A DNA stretch of 64,000 nt from Tolypothrix brevis GSE-NOS-MK-07-07A (GTDB taxonomy: Bacteria; Cyanobacteriota; Cyanobacteriia; Cyanobacteriales; Nostocaceae): assembly GCA_019358985.1 (NCBI GenBank), contig JAHHIJ010000009.1:1-64000 (forward strand), read 5' to 3'. The position numbers and the translations under genes are program-made. The notes beneath the pieces were generated by a model, which did not search any database, had not been told where the DNA came from, and was given only the letters and a program-made list of their open reading frames with translations. This document shows, one piece after another, positions 9,314-18,402 of this stretch. Within the stretch, counting starts at the first letter, position 1, and every line of letters starts with the position of its first letter.

Positions 9314-9329
9314 TAGAACAGATATACTA
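9314..9329 (-). promoter_or_regulatory. LexA-type SOS box upstream of recA
   Basis: On the recA strand the site reads TAGTATATCTGTTCTA. It fits the cyanobacterial LexA consensus RGTACNNNDGTWCB with one mismatch (T for C at the fifth place) and is itself an imperfect palindrome. The position, about 50 bases before the ATG, suits an operator over the promoter. Confidence 0.65.
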
Positions 9330-10463
9330 TTTTGACATTTTTTAGCCGCGATCGGCTACATAGTTTAAGGTGGATTTGCCAATATTCCTGCTTTGTTGAG
9401 AGAACCTACATATCCAGTCTCCTGGATACATCGGATTATACTCTTTTCCTTCACAGGCAGCTTGCCTGTTAATCTATCGGCTGAAATACCTATAATTCAG
9501 ATGCCTGTTGCGACTGCTACATTCTTTAGATTAATAATAACCCAAGTTGCGGGTTATCAAATTCTAGGTTTTTTGCATCCGTCGATTCATGCTCACGCCT
9601 GGGGCAATATCAGGATACAAAACTACCACTGTGGCTGAATTTCAAGAACCTCAACCTAATGCTCTTCTATGACTCTGGGCAGAAAATAATCTCATGAAGC
9701 CCCAACGATTAAAATCGCACGCCAGGTGCTTCAACGCGCTTAACCCGCGCAACGCACTGGCTTGGCTACAGAAACAAAGTCCGCCTACGCGGACTAATAT
9801 AATGTATAATTTTATATATTGCACCATTTGCATTATGGCGATCGCCATAATGTTCAATTTCTCACATATTCACCCACAATGCTACCCCGATCACACTTAT
9901 GTAATACCTTTTCCTACATTATAAGTAATCTTCTAGCGGTTACGGAGTAACACCAAGCGGATTGATTTATAAAGTTATCGTAATGCATTACTAGATTTTA
10001 TAAAGTAATTTTAAATTTATCTAAAAGTATAGATAAATAATTGGGTACTTTTCGTGTTTATGCTTATAAGTTGTCATAATATAAGCACATCAAAAATAAA
10101 AATAATAATATTTTAGACTTTTGCCGATAACTTTTCGGACAAAATAATAAGCTTTCATCTGGGCATAATCTACCTGAATTTCATTATTAAACAGTCGGAT
10201 AAAATATCGTGGTAATTAACATGCTTGTTCTCCTAAAAACCTACGCTGGGCGGAAATTATCGCTCTGTAAATAGTTTCTGATTACGTCATCATAGCTCCG
10301 ATAATTTTTCATACCAGAAAGATAAAGGTCGCACCTTTTATTGATTTGGTAGTGTTAACCGATTCTGATATTTGCCTATAGTAAAGGTGTATCTATTATT
10401 CTCCGGAGTTAAGCCTTAATACTTAACAAAATATTGCAAATACTTTAAAATAGGGTTAGTTTC
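9330..10463. other. Long spacer without a supported gene
   Basis: An 81-codon open frame (9393-9638) has no recognisable features. The hairpin TAACCC...GGGTTA is near 9539-9558. A dispersed repeat containing AAGTCCGCctacGCGGACTA lies near 9777-9798, also found at 50795-50814. The stretch 9990-10460 is AT-rich and unassigned. Confidence 0.4.
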
Positions 10464-11360
10464 ATGTACATACTGGTTCAAAAAGCACGTAATAGAATAA
10501 TAAGGAAGTTAACGCAAGTACCATTTGTGCAAGCTCAATCTGAGCTTGTTTATCAGAGAGCGCTGAACAAACATCTTGTCAATTTACCTGTTATTTCAGC
10601 AAGCGATCGCACTTTAGTCGAGACTATTAAACGCGATGGAGTAGTAATTACTTCATTATCAGCCTTAGGAATTCCTTCTAATCCTCGTTTTTTCGAGGTT
10701 GCCAAAAAGCTGATGTCAGAAATACCAAAAAGTATTTCTGGTGAAAAAGACGAGTTTGTTGTTCATGCTACTTCTCAACAAATCATGGAGCATCCAGAGA
10801 TTTTCTTGTGGGGAGTTGAACAACGTTTACTTAATATCGTCGAAAATTATCTTGGCTTACCAGCAGCCTATCAGGGCGTCTTTTTTCGCAGAGATATCGC
10901 TAATAAGGTGGCGATAAAGTCAAGATTATGGCATGTAGATTTGGAAGATAAAAAAGTCCTGAAAATTATTGTTTATTTAAATGATGTCAATGAAGATGGA
11001 GGTCCTTTTCAATATATTCCCCAGTCTTTAACCTCAACAGTCGTTCAGTCTTTAAAACATCGTCCTCGCTACATAACAGACGAAATTATGCAACAAGCAG
11101 TATCTCCATCCATTTGGAAATCATGCACAGGACTTTCTGGGACAGTAATTTTCGCTGGTACTGCTGGCATCTTCCATCGAGGAAAGATGCCTGTAGCTGA
11201 CGATAGATTCGCTGTCTTTTTTGATTACACTTCTAGACAACCAATACAGCCGTTTTACAACACATTGTCTCTGCCTAAAGAAAATTTACTATTACTCGCG
11301 AATAATCTTTCCAAAGCGCAAAAAAATTGTGTGCTTTGGCAAGAACATGATAAGATTTGA
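10464..11360 (+). CDS. Phytanoyl-CoA dioxygenase (PhyH)-like 2-oxoglutarate/Fe(II) oxygenase
   Basis: This 298-residue protein has the facial triad of a double-stranded beta-helix dioxygenase: H157 and D159 in LWHVDLEDKK, and H238 in AGIFHRGK, with R248 downstream placed to bind 2-oxoglutarate. The segment IIVYLNDVNEDGGPFQYIP between them is typical of PhyH relatives. Such enzymes hydroxylate diverse small molecules; the substrate here cannot be deduced. AGGG precedes the ATG. The gene stands alone between a long spacer and a pseudogene, without any biosynthetic partner. Confidence 0.8.
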   Translation: MYILVQKARNRIIRKLTQVPFVQAQSELVYQRALNKHLVNLPVISASDRTLVETIKRDGVVITSLSALGIPSNPRFFEVAKKLMSEIPKSISGEKDEFVVHATSQQIMEHPEIFLWGVEQRLLNIVENYLGLPAAYQGVFFRRDIANKVAIKSRLWHVDLEDKKVLKIIVYLNDVNEDGGPFQYIPQSLTSTVVQSLKHRPRYITDEIMQQAVSPSIWKSCTGLSGTVIFAGTAGIFHRGKMPVADDRFAVFFDYTSRQPIQPFYNTLSLPKENLLLLANNLSKAQKNCVLWQEHDKI

Positions 11361-11405
11361 TTGAACAAAGACTGTGTTCCCTTTTTCTGATTACCGCAAA
11401 TAAAA

Positions 11406-11815
11406 TCACAATCCAATTCCAGCGATCGCTATGACCACCCCAGCGATCGCTCGAAAGCTGACTTTTTCACCGATGCAAATCGCACCTACCATGATAAACA
11501 GTGGACTAGTCTGCAATAAAGTTAAAGCAATTCCCGCTGGGGTAAATTTAATTGCCGTCTGCTGCAACCAAATACCTAAATAAGTTCCGCTGTCAAGATT
11601 GGGAAAAATTCTCTCCGCACACAAATGGTGATTGTCAGCAAAGCGATCGCAATTATCCCTTTGAGTAAGTTCAGTTGTAGTGGTGGAATACGTTGCCCCA
11701 AACGCCCATACACCACCGAAGCTACAGCCCACAAACCAGCCGCTAACAAAGCCGCTACTTCACCTTTAAAATCTGTAAGTGAGATATTTAAAAAAATATT
11801 AAAAATAATCTGCAC
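11406..11815 (-). pseudogene. Degraded EamA/DMT-family transporter
   Basis: Two pieces of one transporter are recognisable in different frames. The 5' piece contains GEVAALLAAGLWAVASVVYGRLG and PPLQLNLLKG, the start of the second EamA-type repeat or of the protein. The 3' piece contains YLGIWLQQTAIKFTPAGIALTLLQTSPLF and ends with GEKVSFRAIAGVVIAIAGIGL, the typical end of the family. The middle (several helices) is missing and a frameshift joins the pieces near 11580-11640. An intact protein would be about 290 residues. This is a decayed gene. Confidence 0.8.
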
Positions 11816-11855
11816 CCCTTTCTTTAATGCTTAAAACTATTTAATAATACCTGAA

Positions 11856-11955
11856 ATCATGTCCGTTTGATTAACAGTAATAAAAACCTACCTACCGTCG
11901 TAGAGACGTTCCGTCGGAACGTCTTTACAATTGCGAGTAATTTATCGGACATGAT
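11856..11955. mobile_element. Miniature element with ATCATGTCCG inverted ends and REP core
   Basis: ATCATGTCCG (11856-11865) and CGGACATGAT (11946-11955) are perfect terminal inverted repeats of a 100-bp segment without coding capacity. Its centre is the hairpin AGACGTTCC-gtc-GGAACGTCT. A second copy, itself interrupted, lies at 42391-42638, and a degenerate left end is at about 19878. Confidence 0.7.
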
Positions 11956-12097
11956 ATAAAATCTTTTTCTCAAAATTAGCACTCCACAGCTTTAAGTGGT
12001 AATTTTAATATCTAAGATATAGATAAATATTTAGGTTTTTCAGGCATAATATTTTATATAAGGAAAAACAAGAAAAAATTAACTCCTTACAACTGCA

Positions 12098-12445
12098 ATG
12101 AAGTACTCTTTTGATATTGTAGGTGTATCCCCTGTTTTACAATTTTTTAATCATCAACAGATTTGCCAACAACCACAACACCAAGGGGTAGAATACATCG
12201 GAACCCATAAATGTACCCTTGATGCATTGATCGAGTCTGTAGAACCAGTTCCGTCTAAATGGAATTGGGACTTGGATCAAGTCGTAGATACGGTGATTCA
12301 GTTTTGGTTGAACAATTCAGATAGTATTGGCTATTGGAAATCACGTTTAACTGATGCTGGCAGAGATAATTTACTAGTGTCAAGAATTGCTGATATCAAA
12401 GCTTTACAATCGGAATTTGAATCTTTGCTAGGTAAAAATTCGTAA
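12098..12445 (+). CDS. Conserved hypothetical protein (115 aa)
   Basis: I do not recognise the family. The protein is soluble, starts MKYSFDIVGVSPVLQFFNHQ, and has a tryptophan-rich centre (SKWNWDLDQV, FWLNNSDSIGYWKSRL) and a helical end. No signal peptide or membrane segment is visible. It is flanked by repeats and stands alone. The codon use is like the neighbours, and the even, non-repetitive composition supports a real gene. Confidence 0.6.
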   Translation: MKYSFDIVGVSPVLQFFNHQQICQQPQHQGVEYIGTHKCTLDALIESVEPVPSKWNWDLDQVVDTVIQFWLNNSDSIGYWKSRLTDAGRDNLLVSRIADIKALQSEFESLLGKNS

Positions 12446-12855
12446 TCATCGCGCAATACCGTTCATTTAAACCCACAATACGAGTGTAGAGACGCGAAAA
12501 TTCGCGTCTCTACAGGTCAAAAATTAGTACCAAAAATCCTTAACACCAAGGGTATTGAATGATCGAGATCGCTCACAAAACGCTCTTAATTGTGACAAAG
12601 TAGGGTGTGTTCTTGCGAAGCTTAATGTACCCTACGTAGGTTTCATATTTACTTTACTTACTTAAGTAATTGAAAGCCGCACCTGGTTGTTAAAGTTTTC
12701 GTTTTCATCAATTATTAGAAGTGGCGAGGGCACTGTTGACAATTTATAATTACTATGATATCCCAGTGGGAGCATCATTTAAAAAGGCGTTAGTCCATCC
12801 CCGCCAAGAGACTTACTAACGCCCTTGACTCCAACACATAAGGATGACATATATC
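12446..12855. other. Spacer with REP-type hairpin
   Basis: TGTAGAGACGCGAA-aa-TTCGCGTCTCTACA (about 12485-12514) is a strong hairpin of the dispersed TAGAGACG family. It is placed just after the 115-residue gene and may end its transcript. A 'tagggtgtgttct' repeat is near 12601. Nothing else is assigned. Confidence 0.5.
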
Positions 12856-13092
12856 ATGCCACAAAATACAGATTACAGCGATTCCGTTTCTTCTTCTGAT
12901 GCCATCGCTTACAAAAAGCGCCTTAGTTCTTGGGCTGTTGCTCGTTTGCTTCCCGATACGCAACAAGAGATTATCGCTCGATTCCGCAATCGGTCTGATG
13001 CAGAAGGTCATTTGCGGCTTTTACGCCAACTAGCACCTGATGTCAGCTTGATGGTAGTTTTTGATTGTCAGAAAAAAGAAGCTGTAGTTTGA
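12856..13092 (+). CDS. Conserved hypothetical protein (78 aa)
   Basis: The Met at 12856 (MPQNTDYSDS) is preferred over the ATG at 12844 because TAAGGA (12839-12844) is at proper distance only from the second. The protein contains SWAVARLLPDTQQEIIARFRNRSDAEGHLRLLRQLAPDVSLMVVFD, a compact helical arrangement that I have the impression of seeing in other filamentous cyanobacteria, but I know no function for it. It is soluble and has no cysteines of note. Confidence 0.6.
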   Translation: MPQNTDYSDSVSSSDAIAYKKRLSSWAVARLLPDTQQEIIARFRNRSDAEGHLRLLRQLAPDVSLMVVFDCQKKEAVV

Positions 13093-13195
13093 ATTTTTGT
13101 GTAAGAATACACATCTATCGGAATTGTAAGAAAACGTATCGTTCATCCTTCATCCTTTAGTTGACCCTCACGACCCACGATAGTATTAGCTTTGT

Positions 13196-13708
13196 TTACG
13201 AACAAAACAAAGTATCGCGGGTATTCCGTCCCGTTGTGGGATTTGTACCTTTGGCGATTTTGCAAAGTTTGTTTTGCTCATCCCGACGCAGTAGCATATC
13301 AGTAAAATCTGCCCCGTCAATAATCGCACCATCAAATTTAGCGTTAGCGGCAAAGGCACCTTCTAACACCGCATTTGTCAAATTCGCTTTGATCAAACGA
13401 GCTGAGTCTAGAGTCGCATTTGTGAGATCGGCACCCTCTAAATTTACCGACTCTAGATTTGCCGCAAAAAAGCTGACACCGCGCAAATTAGAATAGCTAA
13501 AGTTGCTATAGCGCAGATTAGCTTTAGTAAAGCTGGAATCTGTTAAATCACGTTTTGAGAAATCAGCATTGATCAGAATTTCTTTGTTATATTCCAGCGC
13601 AAAAGCGTTTGGCATAGAATAGAAAGATGCTGTGATGGAAACTGATACCCAAAACAAGAAACTGAGTATGCTTGCCCAAATGCCATAGGACTTACGCATC
13701 TGGCACAT
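13196..13708 (-). CDS. Lumen-targeted pentapeptide-repeat protein
   Basis: From the Met at 13708 the protein has a signal peptide (SYGIWASILSFLFWVSVSIT, ending near PNAFALEYN), then about eleven pentapeptide repeats (NADFSKRDLT, KANLRYSNFS, LEGADLTNATL, and so on). It ends with LCKIAKGTNPTTGRNTRDTL, a tail also known in thylakoid-lumen pentapeptide proteins of plants and cyanobacteria. The open frame continues upstream to 13927, but that part runs through a dispersed palindrome (about 13710-13765) and overlaps the divergent yraN gene, so I reject it. The function is unknown; the repeats form a right-handed beta-helix. Confidence 0.8.
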   Translation of the reverse strand: MCQMRKSYGIWASILSFLFWVSVSITASFYSMPNAFALEYNKEILINADFSKRDLTDSSFTKANLRYSNFSYSNLRGVSFFAANLESVNLEGADLTNATLDSARLIKANLTNAVLEGAFAANAKFDGAIIDGADFTDMLLRRDEQNKLCKIAKGTNPTTGRNTRDTLFCS

Positions 13709-13908
13709 AATCTTCGTAGTAGGCACTTTAGTGCCTAAAATAAGCGCTAAAGCGCTTACTACGAGTTTATATTTATGTTTTTCGTGTGACAGTTGCGTAA
13801 GTTCTATGTGATTCATTGTTTTACCCTGCAACCCTAGCTGAGTTGGGGATTTAGTAAAAGCAATTGTTATGCGATCGCTATTTATAGAATTCATGCTATT
13901 TTTAGCCA

Positions 13909-14385
13909 ATGGCGAATCTTCCTTCATCTCATTATCCCGATATCGGTACTTTAGGAGAAGACTTAGTAGCGCAATGGTTACAATCCAATAGTTGGATGGT
14001 TCTGCATCGTCGCTTTTCTTGTCGTTGGGGAGAAATTGACATCATTGCCCAATTTGAGAACGGGAAAGCAGATAATTCAATGCTGGCATTTATTGAAGTC
14101 AAAACTCGCAGTTCTGGTAATTGGGATGCAGGGGGAAGAAGCGCGATTACCCGACAAAAGCAAGCAAAACTCTGGCGTACAGCGCAGATGTTTTTATCAG
14201 AGTATCCTGAGAGAGCCGATTATCCTTGCCGATTTGATGTTGCCATAGTACGATGCCAGCGAATCTCAAAAAAACTGCCGGATTCGGTTTTGCCTAGCTC
14301 CGAACTTCTAGCTAATTCCTCAGATGGAGTATATCACTTAACGTTGCAAGAATACATTCTGGCAGCTTTCGATTTAAATAGCTAA
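13909..14385 (+). CDS. YraN family (UPF0102) nuclease-like protein
   Basis: This 158-residue protein has the family hallmarks: GTLGEDLVAQWLQ, RRFSCRWGEIDIIAQ, AFIEVKTRSS, and the helix ITRQKQAKLWRTAQMFL. The E..GEID...EVK arrangement places it in the PD-(D/E)XK nuclease fold, and homologues are thought to process DNA or help chromosome maintenance. About twenty non-conserved residues (around 130-145) look like a variable insertion. It is divergent from the pentapeptide gene. Confidence 0.88.
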   Translation: MANLPSSHYPDIGTLGEDLVAQWLQSNSWMVLHRRFSCRWGEIDIIAQFENGKADNSMLAFIEVKTRSSGNWDAGGRSAITRQKQAKLWRTAQMFLSEYPERADYPCRFDVAIVRCQRISKKLPDSVLPSSELLANSSDGVYHLTLQEYILAAFDLNS

Positions 14386-14414
14386 ATCACAATAGACATA
14401 GACATGAAAATCAA

Positions 14415-14466
14415 TGTAGAGACGTAGCACTGCTACGTCTGCTACGTCTGCTACGTCTGCTACGTC
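14415..14466. repeat. Palindrome with expanded 9-bp tandem repeat
   Basis: The dispersed hairpin GTAGAGACGTAGCA-c-TGCTACGTC is followed by further tandem copies of its right arm unit TGCTACGTC (four in all). It is a small version of the arm expansion seen at 19945-20126 and lies 3' of yraN. Confidence 0.75.
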
Positions 14467-14592
14467 TGTTGGGTTTGTGGTAAAGCATCATAAGCATAGC
14501 GCGGTCGATGTCTAATAGCTAATGGCTAATAGCTTTTCCCAGGAGCAGCTATTAGCCACAATTATTCGTAATATTAATTTAGTAGTATGAAA

Positions 14593-14982
14593 TTACGCTA
14601 AGGTTTCTGGACAATAGCCCAGTCCTCGGACAAACTGTTGTCTAAACGCTTCAATTTCTTCTTTCTCTGGGTTTCCATGAGAAACTATCGCTACCTGATA
14701 GCGACGCATCACATCAACAGGACACTGCCCTGCTTCCAAACTCCAAAGTGCCATTTGCACTCGCATTGGTGGGTCGTAACTAATTCCTAATTCATTCAAG
14801 AAAGCGCGAAAATCGCCATCTTCTTGGGGTGTAACATTACCTTTTAGTTTTACCCTAACCACCCAACCATCAATTTGATGAATCACGGTGACGAATGAAA
14901 CAGGTGTCTGGGGTCTGCCGTGGAGGTGTTGAACCACCCTTAGAGTTAAACTGGCATTTGCCAGGTAATACAAATATTCCAT
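14593..14982 (-). CDS. Conserved hypothetical protein (129 aa)
   Basis: The start is taken at Met 14982 (MEYLYYLANASLTLRVVQHL). The 19 residues upstream in the open frame lack supporting features. The protein shows VTVIHQIDGWVVRVKLKGNVT, then DDFRAFLNELGISYDPPMRVQ-like sequence and a C-terminal EEIEAFRQQFVRGLGYCP. I do not recognise a named family. It appears soluble and single-domain. It is isolated, with repeats on one side and queA divergent on the other. Confidence 0.55.
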   Translation of the reverse strand: MEYLYYLANASLTLRVVQHLHGRPQTPVSFVTVIHQIDGWVVRVKLKGNVTPQEDGDFRAFLNELGISYDPPMRVQMALWSLEAGQCPVDVMRRYQVAIVSHGNPEKEEIEAFRQQFVRGLGYCPETLA

Positions 14983-15242
14983 CTTGGTAATTGGGATCAA
15001 AGCCAATCCTACACCTATATATTTATAGATAGACCCCACCGTTGGCTAGGGTAAAAGCCCCCGTCTTTCGATGGGGAGGTTTACCCAATTTTTATATTCT
15101 TGTTTACGTATTACTCAATAGTATCCATCGTCAAATCTAGGGATGAAATTAAGTGATCGCTTTTAATAAAATAAAATTAAAACCAGCTTTTTTATTTAAA
15201 ACTATCTTTAGATAGATACAGCCCATACCCGCACTAACCAAC

Positions 15243-16424
15243 ATGAATTCAACTTTCAGTCAGGAAGTACACAACATTGACTTAGATCGTTCATTAGCTG
15301 GGTATGACTATGAATTACCTCAAGAACTGATTGCCCAAAACCCAGCAGTCCCCAGAGATACCTCTCGGCTTTTATTAGTAAATTCTCCTAATACAGGCAA
15401 ATATTTAGCACCCTTAGACCACATATTTCGTGATTTACCGGAGCTATTACAAACAGGGGATTTACTGATTATGAATAATACGCGAGTTTTGCCAGCGCGG
15501 TTGTATGGTCGTAAATCCACTGGCGCAGAAATAGAAGTATTGTTGTTAGAAGAACGAAGCCACAACTGTTGGTTAGCTTTAGTCAAGCCTGGAAAACGCT
15601 TCAAAGTGGGTACTTCGATTATTTTTGCAGCAAGGGGAGTAGAGGGACAAGGGAGACAAGGGGGACAAGGGGGACAAGAAGAAATTTCTTCCTCACCCCC
15701 CCTCACCCCCTCCTCCTCCCTCACTGCTACGGTTCTGGAGACGGATGAAGCAACTGGGGGACGTCTGTTGCAATTTGATTTGCCGGAGGGAGTTTCTTTA
15801 GTGGAATTGTTGGATGTGTATGGTGAAGTACCTTTGCCACCTTACATTACAGAATCCAAAGCCCAAAGCGAACAATATCAAACAGTTTATGCTCAACATC
15901 CGGGAGCGATCGCAGCTCCCACAGCTGGGCTACATTTTACACCAGAATTGTTGCAGCGGTTGTGCGATCGCGGCATTAATCAAGCTTTTATAACTTTGCA
16001 TGTCGGCGTGGGTACATTTCGCCCGGTGGAAGTGGAGAATGTTATTACTCACAAAATGCATGAAGAATTTATTGAAGTCCCCCGGTCAACAGTAGAGCAA
16101 ATTCGCGCGACAAAAGCATCTGGCGGACGGATTATTGCTGTGGGAACAACGGTAACGCGTGCTTTAGAAGGAGCGGCTAAATCTGGCAATTTGCAGCCAT
16201 TTTGTGGTAAGACAGACTTATTTATTTATCCAGGCTATGAATGGCAAGTGGTTGATGGTTTGATTACCAATTTTCATTTGCCACGTTCTAGTTTACTGAT
16301 GCTGGTGAGTGCTTTAATTGGTCGGGAAAGATTGTTAAATATATATCAGCAAGCGATCGCTTCTCAATATCGCTTTTATTCCTTCGGTGATGCAATGCTC
16401 ATTTTGCCAGAAGCAACAGAGTAG
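15243..16424 (+). CDS. queA: S-adenosylmethionine:tRNA ribosyltransferase-isomerase QueA
   Basis: QueA transfers the ribosyl group of SAM to 7-aminomethyl-deazaguanine in tRNA, making epoxyqueuosine. Hallmarks are [62 protein letters not shown], and [16 protein letters not shown]. The rest of the protein is normal, but residues about 131-160 are an insertion rich in Gly/Gln then Ser/Pro, encoded by a 'gggacaag' microrepeat (15640-15722). It keeps the frame and sits in the substrate-variable loop after PGKRFKVG. Confidence 0.95.
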   Translation: MNSTFSQEVHNIDLDRSLAGYDYELPQELIAQNPAVPRDTSRLLLVNSPNTGKYLAPLDHIFRDLPELLQTGDLLIMNNTRVLPARLYGRKSTGAEIEVLLLEERSHNCWLALVKPGKRFKVGTSIIFAARGVEGQGRQGGQGGQEEISSSPPLTPSSSLTATVLETDEATGGRLLQFDLPEGVSLVELLDVYGEVPLPPYITESKAQSEQYQTVYAQHPGAIAAPTAGLHFTPELLQRLCDRGINQAFITLHVGVGTFRPVEVENVITHKMHEEFIEVPRSTVEQIRATKASGGRIIAVGTTVTRALEGAAKSGNLQPFCGKTDLFIYPGYEWQVVDGLITNFHLPRSSLLMLVSALIGRERLLNIYQQAIASQYRFYSFGDAMLILPEATE

Positions 16425-16664
16425 GGAATTGGGCAATGGGCAGCTAGCAATAGCTGAACCCTCAGACTGATAGAGAAGCGTATTGACCTCTAGGGCGAGC
16501 GATCGCATTCAGATGCTGTGTGAATGGCATGAAAACCGTACCCACAGCACTATTTATATTTGCTAGCCTAGTGATAATGAAAATAATCCTGATGGTGGTG
16601 GCGTAACTGCTCAATATCTATCGGGTAACAAAACTTTATTAAAAGTAATACAAGAGACAGAATT

Positions 16665-17162
16665 ATGGCAGCTTCTGAATCTAAAGTAACCCGTTTCTAT
16701 AATCAAGAAGATGTGCAGCAAATTCTTCATTTAGCGATCGCTCGTCAAGCGGACGATAAAGATAAAGAATTTTCTTACGAGCAATTGTTAGAAATCGCCG
16801 CTGAGTTAGAAATTCCTCCAGAATCTTTAAAATTAGCAGAGCGCGATTGGTTGGACAAACAAGGAGAAATGCAACAGCGTCAATCTTTTAACATCTATCG
16901 TCAAACAAGATTCAAGAAGCGTTTTGGCAAGTATGCAATTGTCAATAGTGTTTTAATGTTAGTCGATTTAGTTGGTGGTGGTGGTCTTTCCTGGTCACTT
17001 TATATTTTACTATTCTGGGGAATGGGAGTAGCGCTTGATGCTTGGAGTACTTATCAAACTAACAGCGAAGAATACGAAATTGCTTTTCAAAAATGGCATC
17101 GCAATCATCAAATAAAACAAACATTTAACACAGTTTTGAATAAGTTTTTTATCAAAGCGTAA
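16665..17162 (+). CDS. 2TM domain-containing protein
   Basis: The N-terminal half is a helical cytosolic part (YNQEDVQQILHLAIARQ, SYEQLLEIAAELEIPPESLKLAERDWL). The C-terminal half has two membrane helices joined by a tight glycine turn (AIVNSVLMLVDLVGGGGLSWSLYILLFWGMGVALDAW). This matches the 2TM family, which is frequent in cyanobacteria, sometimes alone and sometimes attached to histidine kinases. It starts after AGAGACAG. The function is unknown. It is not in an operon. Confidence 0.8.
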   Translation: MAASESKVTRFYNQEDVQQILHLAIARQADDKDKEFSYEQLLEIAAELEIPPESLKLAERDWLDKQGEMQQRQSFNIYRQTRFKKRFGKYAIVNSVLMLVDLVGGGGLSWSLYILLFWGMGVALDAWSTYQTNSEEYEIAFQKWHRNHQIKQTFNTVLNKFFIKA

Positions 17163-17324
17163 ATTTAGTTAGGGAAGCATGGGGAGTGCAGCATTATTTG
17201 GGTCAAAATGGAAGTTAAATTAAAAGCGTAGACAACGGCTTGCCGTAAGGCATTGCACTCCTAACCTCTCCTAGAGACGTTCCACCGGAACGCCTCTACT
17301 AAATACTAACTTTTATTAAATAAT

Positions 17325-17714
17325 TTATTCATTAGTTTGTAAATATTCAATCGCTGCCTCTAACTTTGAAGAATAACTTTCAGCAAATCTTTCAAACCAA
17401 AGTCCTTCCGCTGACAATGGATCTAATTTTTTCAACCAATCTTTGGCTTGATTTTTCAAACCCTCCAATTGTTGTGCTTTCAGTTTTTCTTGTTGAATTC
17501 GCTCTTGTTCTAATTTTTGCTGTCTTCTTAACTCTTCATCTGTCTCTTTTGCAACAAAATCAGCTTTAAGTTCAGCCAAAAGGTTATCCATTAAAGATGT
17601 CGATTTTGGCGCCGGTTGGATGATTTGTTTTGTTGCTGGTGGAGATTTTTGGGGTATTGCTGGTTGAGTATATTCAGTTTTAAGTTCAGCCAATAGCTTA
17701 TCAATTGAATCCAT
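17325..17714 (-). CDS. Hypothetical protein with duplicated LLAELK motif
   Basis: The 129-residue protein begins MDSIDKLLAELKTEY and repeats the same module at about residues 40-52 (SLMDNLLAELKADF), joined by a Pro/Gln-rich linker. A charged coiled coil (DEELRRQQKLEQERIQQEKLKAQQ) follows, then a conserved C-terminal helix pair (AKDWLKKLDPLSAEGLWFERFAESY). It lies 25 bases downstream of a vWA gene on the same strand and is probably co-transcribed, so it may be a partner or adaptor of the vWA proteins. That role is inference only. Confidence 0.65.
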   Translation of the reverse strand: MDSIDKLLAELKTEYTQPAIPQKSPPATKQIIQPAPKSTSLMDNLLAELKADFVAKETDEELRRQQKLEQERIQQEKLKAQQLEGLKNQAKDWLKKLDPLSAEGLWFERFAESYSSKLEAAIEYLQTNE

Positions 17715-17739
17715 TTTTTACATCCTGTCAAACGGATAT

Positions 17740-18345
17740 TTAATCCTTAATAGCATTGAGTAGCACTTCTGATAAACTCATATCTTCCATATCTTCCATT
17801 GTAATTGTGTCACAAATATCAAACTTGGCTCCAGCACCTTGAAGTTCATCATCCAAGACTTTGAGAAAGCGGGTAGCTTGAGCATCTGTACCAACTTGAA
17901 TGAAAGAAATAGCTAATTCTTCATCGCGATCCATTTGCCTTGAAGCTTCGATAATCACCTTCATTACAGCTTTGCGATCATCTGGTTCACCATCAGTAAT
18001 AACTAGAATTGTTTCACCATTTAACTGAGTTTTAGCAGAAGATTTTCGCTCAAAGTAGTTATCTAGCGCGTGTTTTAAGACAGCAGCTAAATCAGTAGTT
18101 CCTGAGGGATCGTTTTCTTGGAAAAGTTGATTTACCTTGCTTGCAGTCACATTTTCGTAACGCTTAAATCTGCCAGAAAATAGATAAATAGTGATACCAT
18201 CTGGATCTAATTGCTCGCATTTACTCGCTAAGGCAAAAGTAGATTCTTGTGCAGCTGCCCATCTGGTTTTGCTACCCTTTTGATCTGGGGTTGCCATACT
18301 GCCGCTTTTGTCGATAATTAAGGTGTAGTCACGATTATCTAGCAT
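17740..18345 (-). CDS. vWA domain protein, copy B
   Basis: This is a stand-alone von Willebrand factor A domain of 201 residues. It has the MIDAS metal site DKSGSM at the N-terminus, the conserved Thr in PSGTTDLAAVL, and VITDGEPDD. There is no signal peptide, so it is cytoplasmic. It is similar to copy A over its full length and separated from it by 57 bases, so the pair arose by tandem duplication. Proteins of this type resemble TerY-like vWA domains, but no tellurite-resistance genes are beside it. Confidence 0.88.
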   Translation of the reverse strand: MLDNRDYTLIIDKSGSMATPDQKGSKTRWAAAQESTFALASKCEQLDPDGITIYLFSGRFKRYENVTASKVNQLFQENDPSGTTDLAAVLKHALDNYFERKSSAKTQLNGETILVITDGEPDDRKAVMKVIIEASRQMDRDEELAISFIQVGTDAQATRFLKVLDDELQGAGAKFDICDTITMEDMEDMSLSEVLLNAIKD

Positions 18346-18402
18346 TTGTAAATTCTCCTAAATCAATGGTCAATGGTGAATGGTCAAAATATCTTTGACT
18401 AA

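Noticed and set aside
9393-9638. 81-codon ORF
   Set aside because: No family, ribosome site or composition support. It lies in a repeat-bearing spacer.
13709-13927. N-terminal extension of the pentapeptide protein
   Set aside because: It passes through a dispersed palindrome, overlaps yraN and would place the signal peptide inside the protein.
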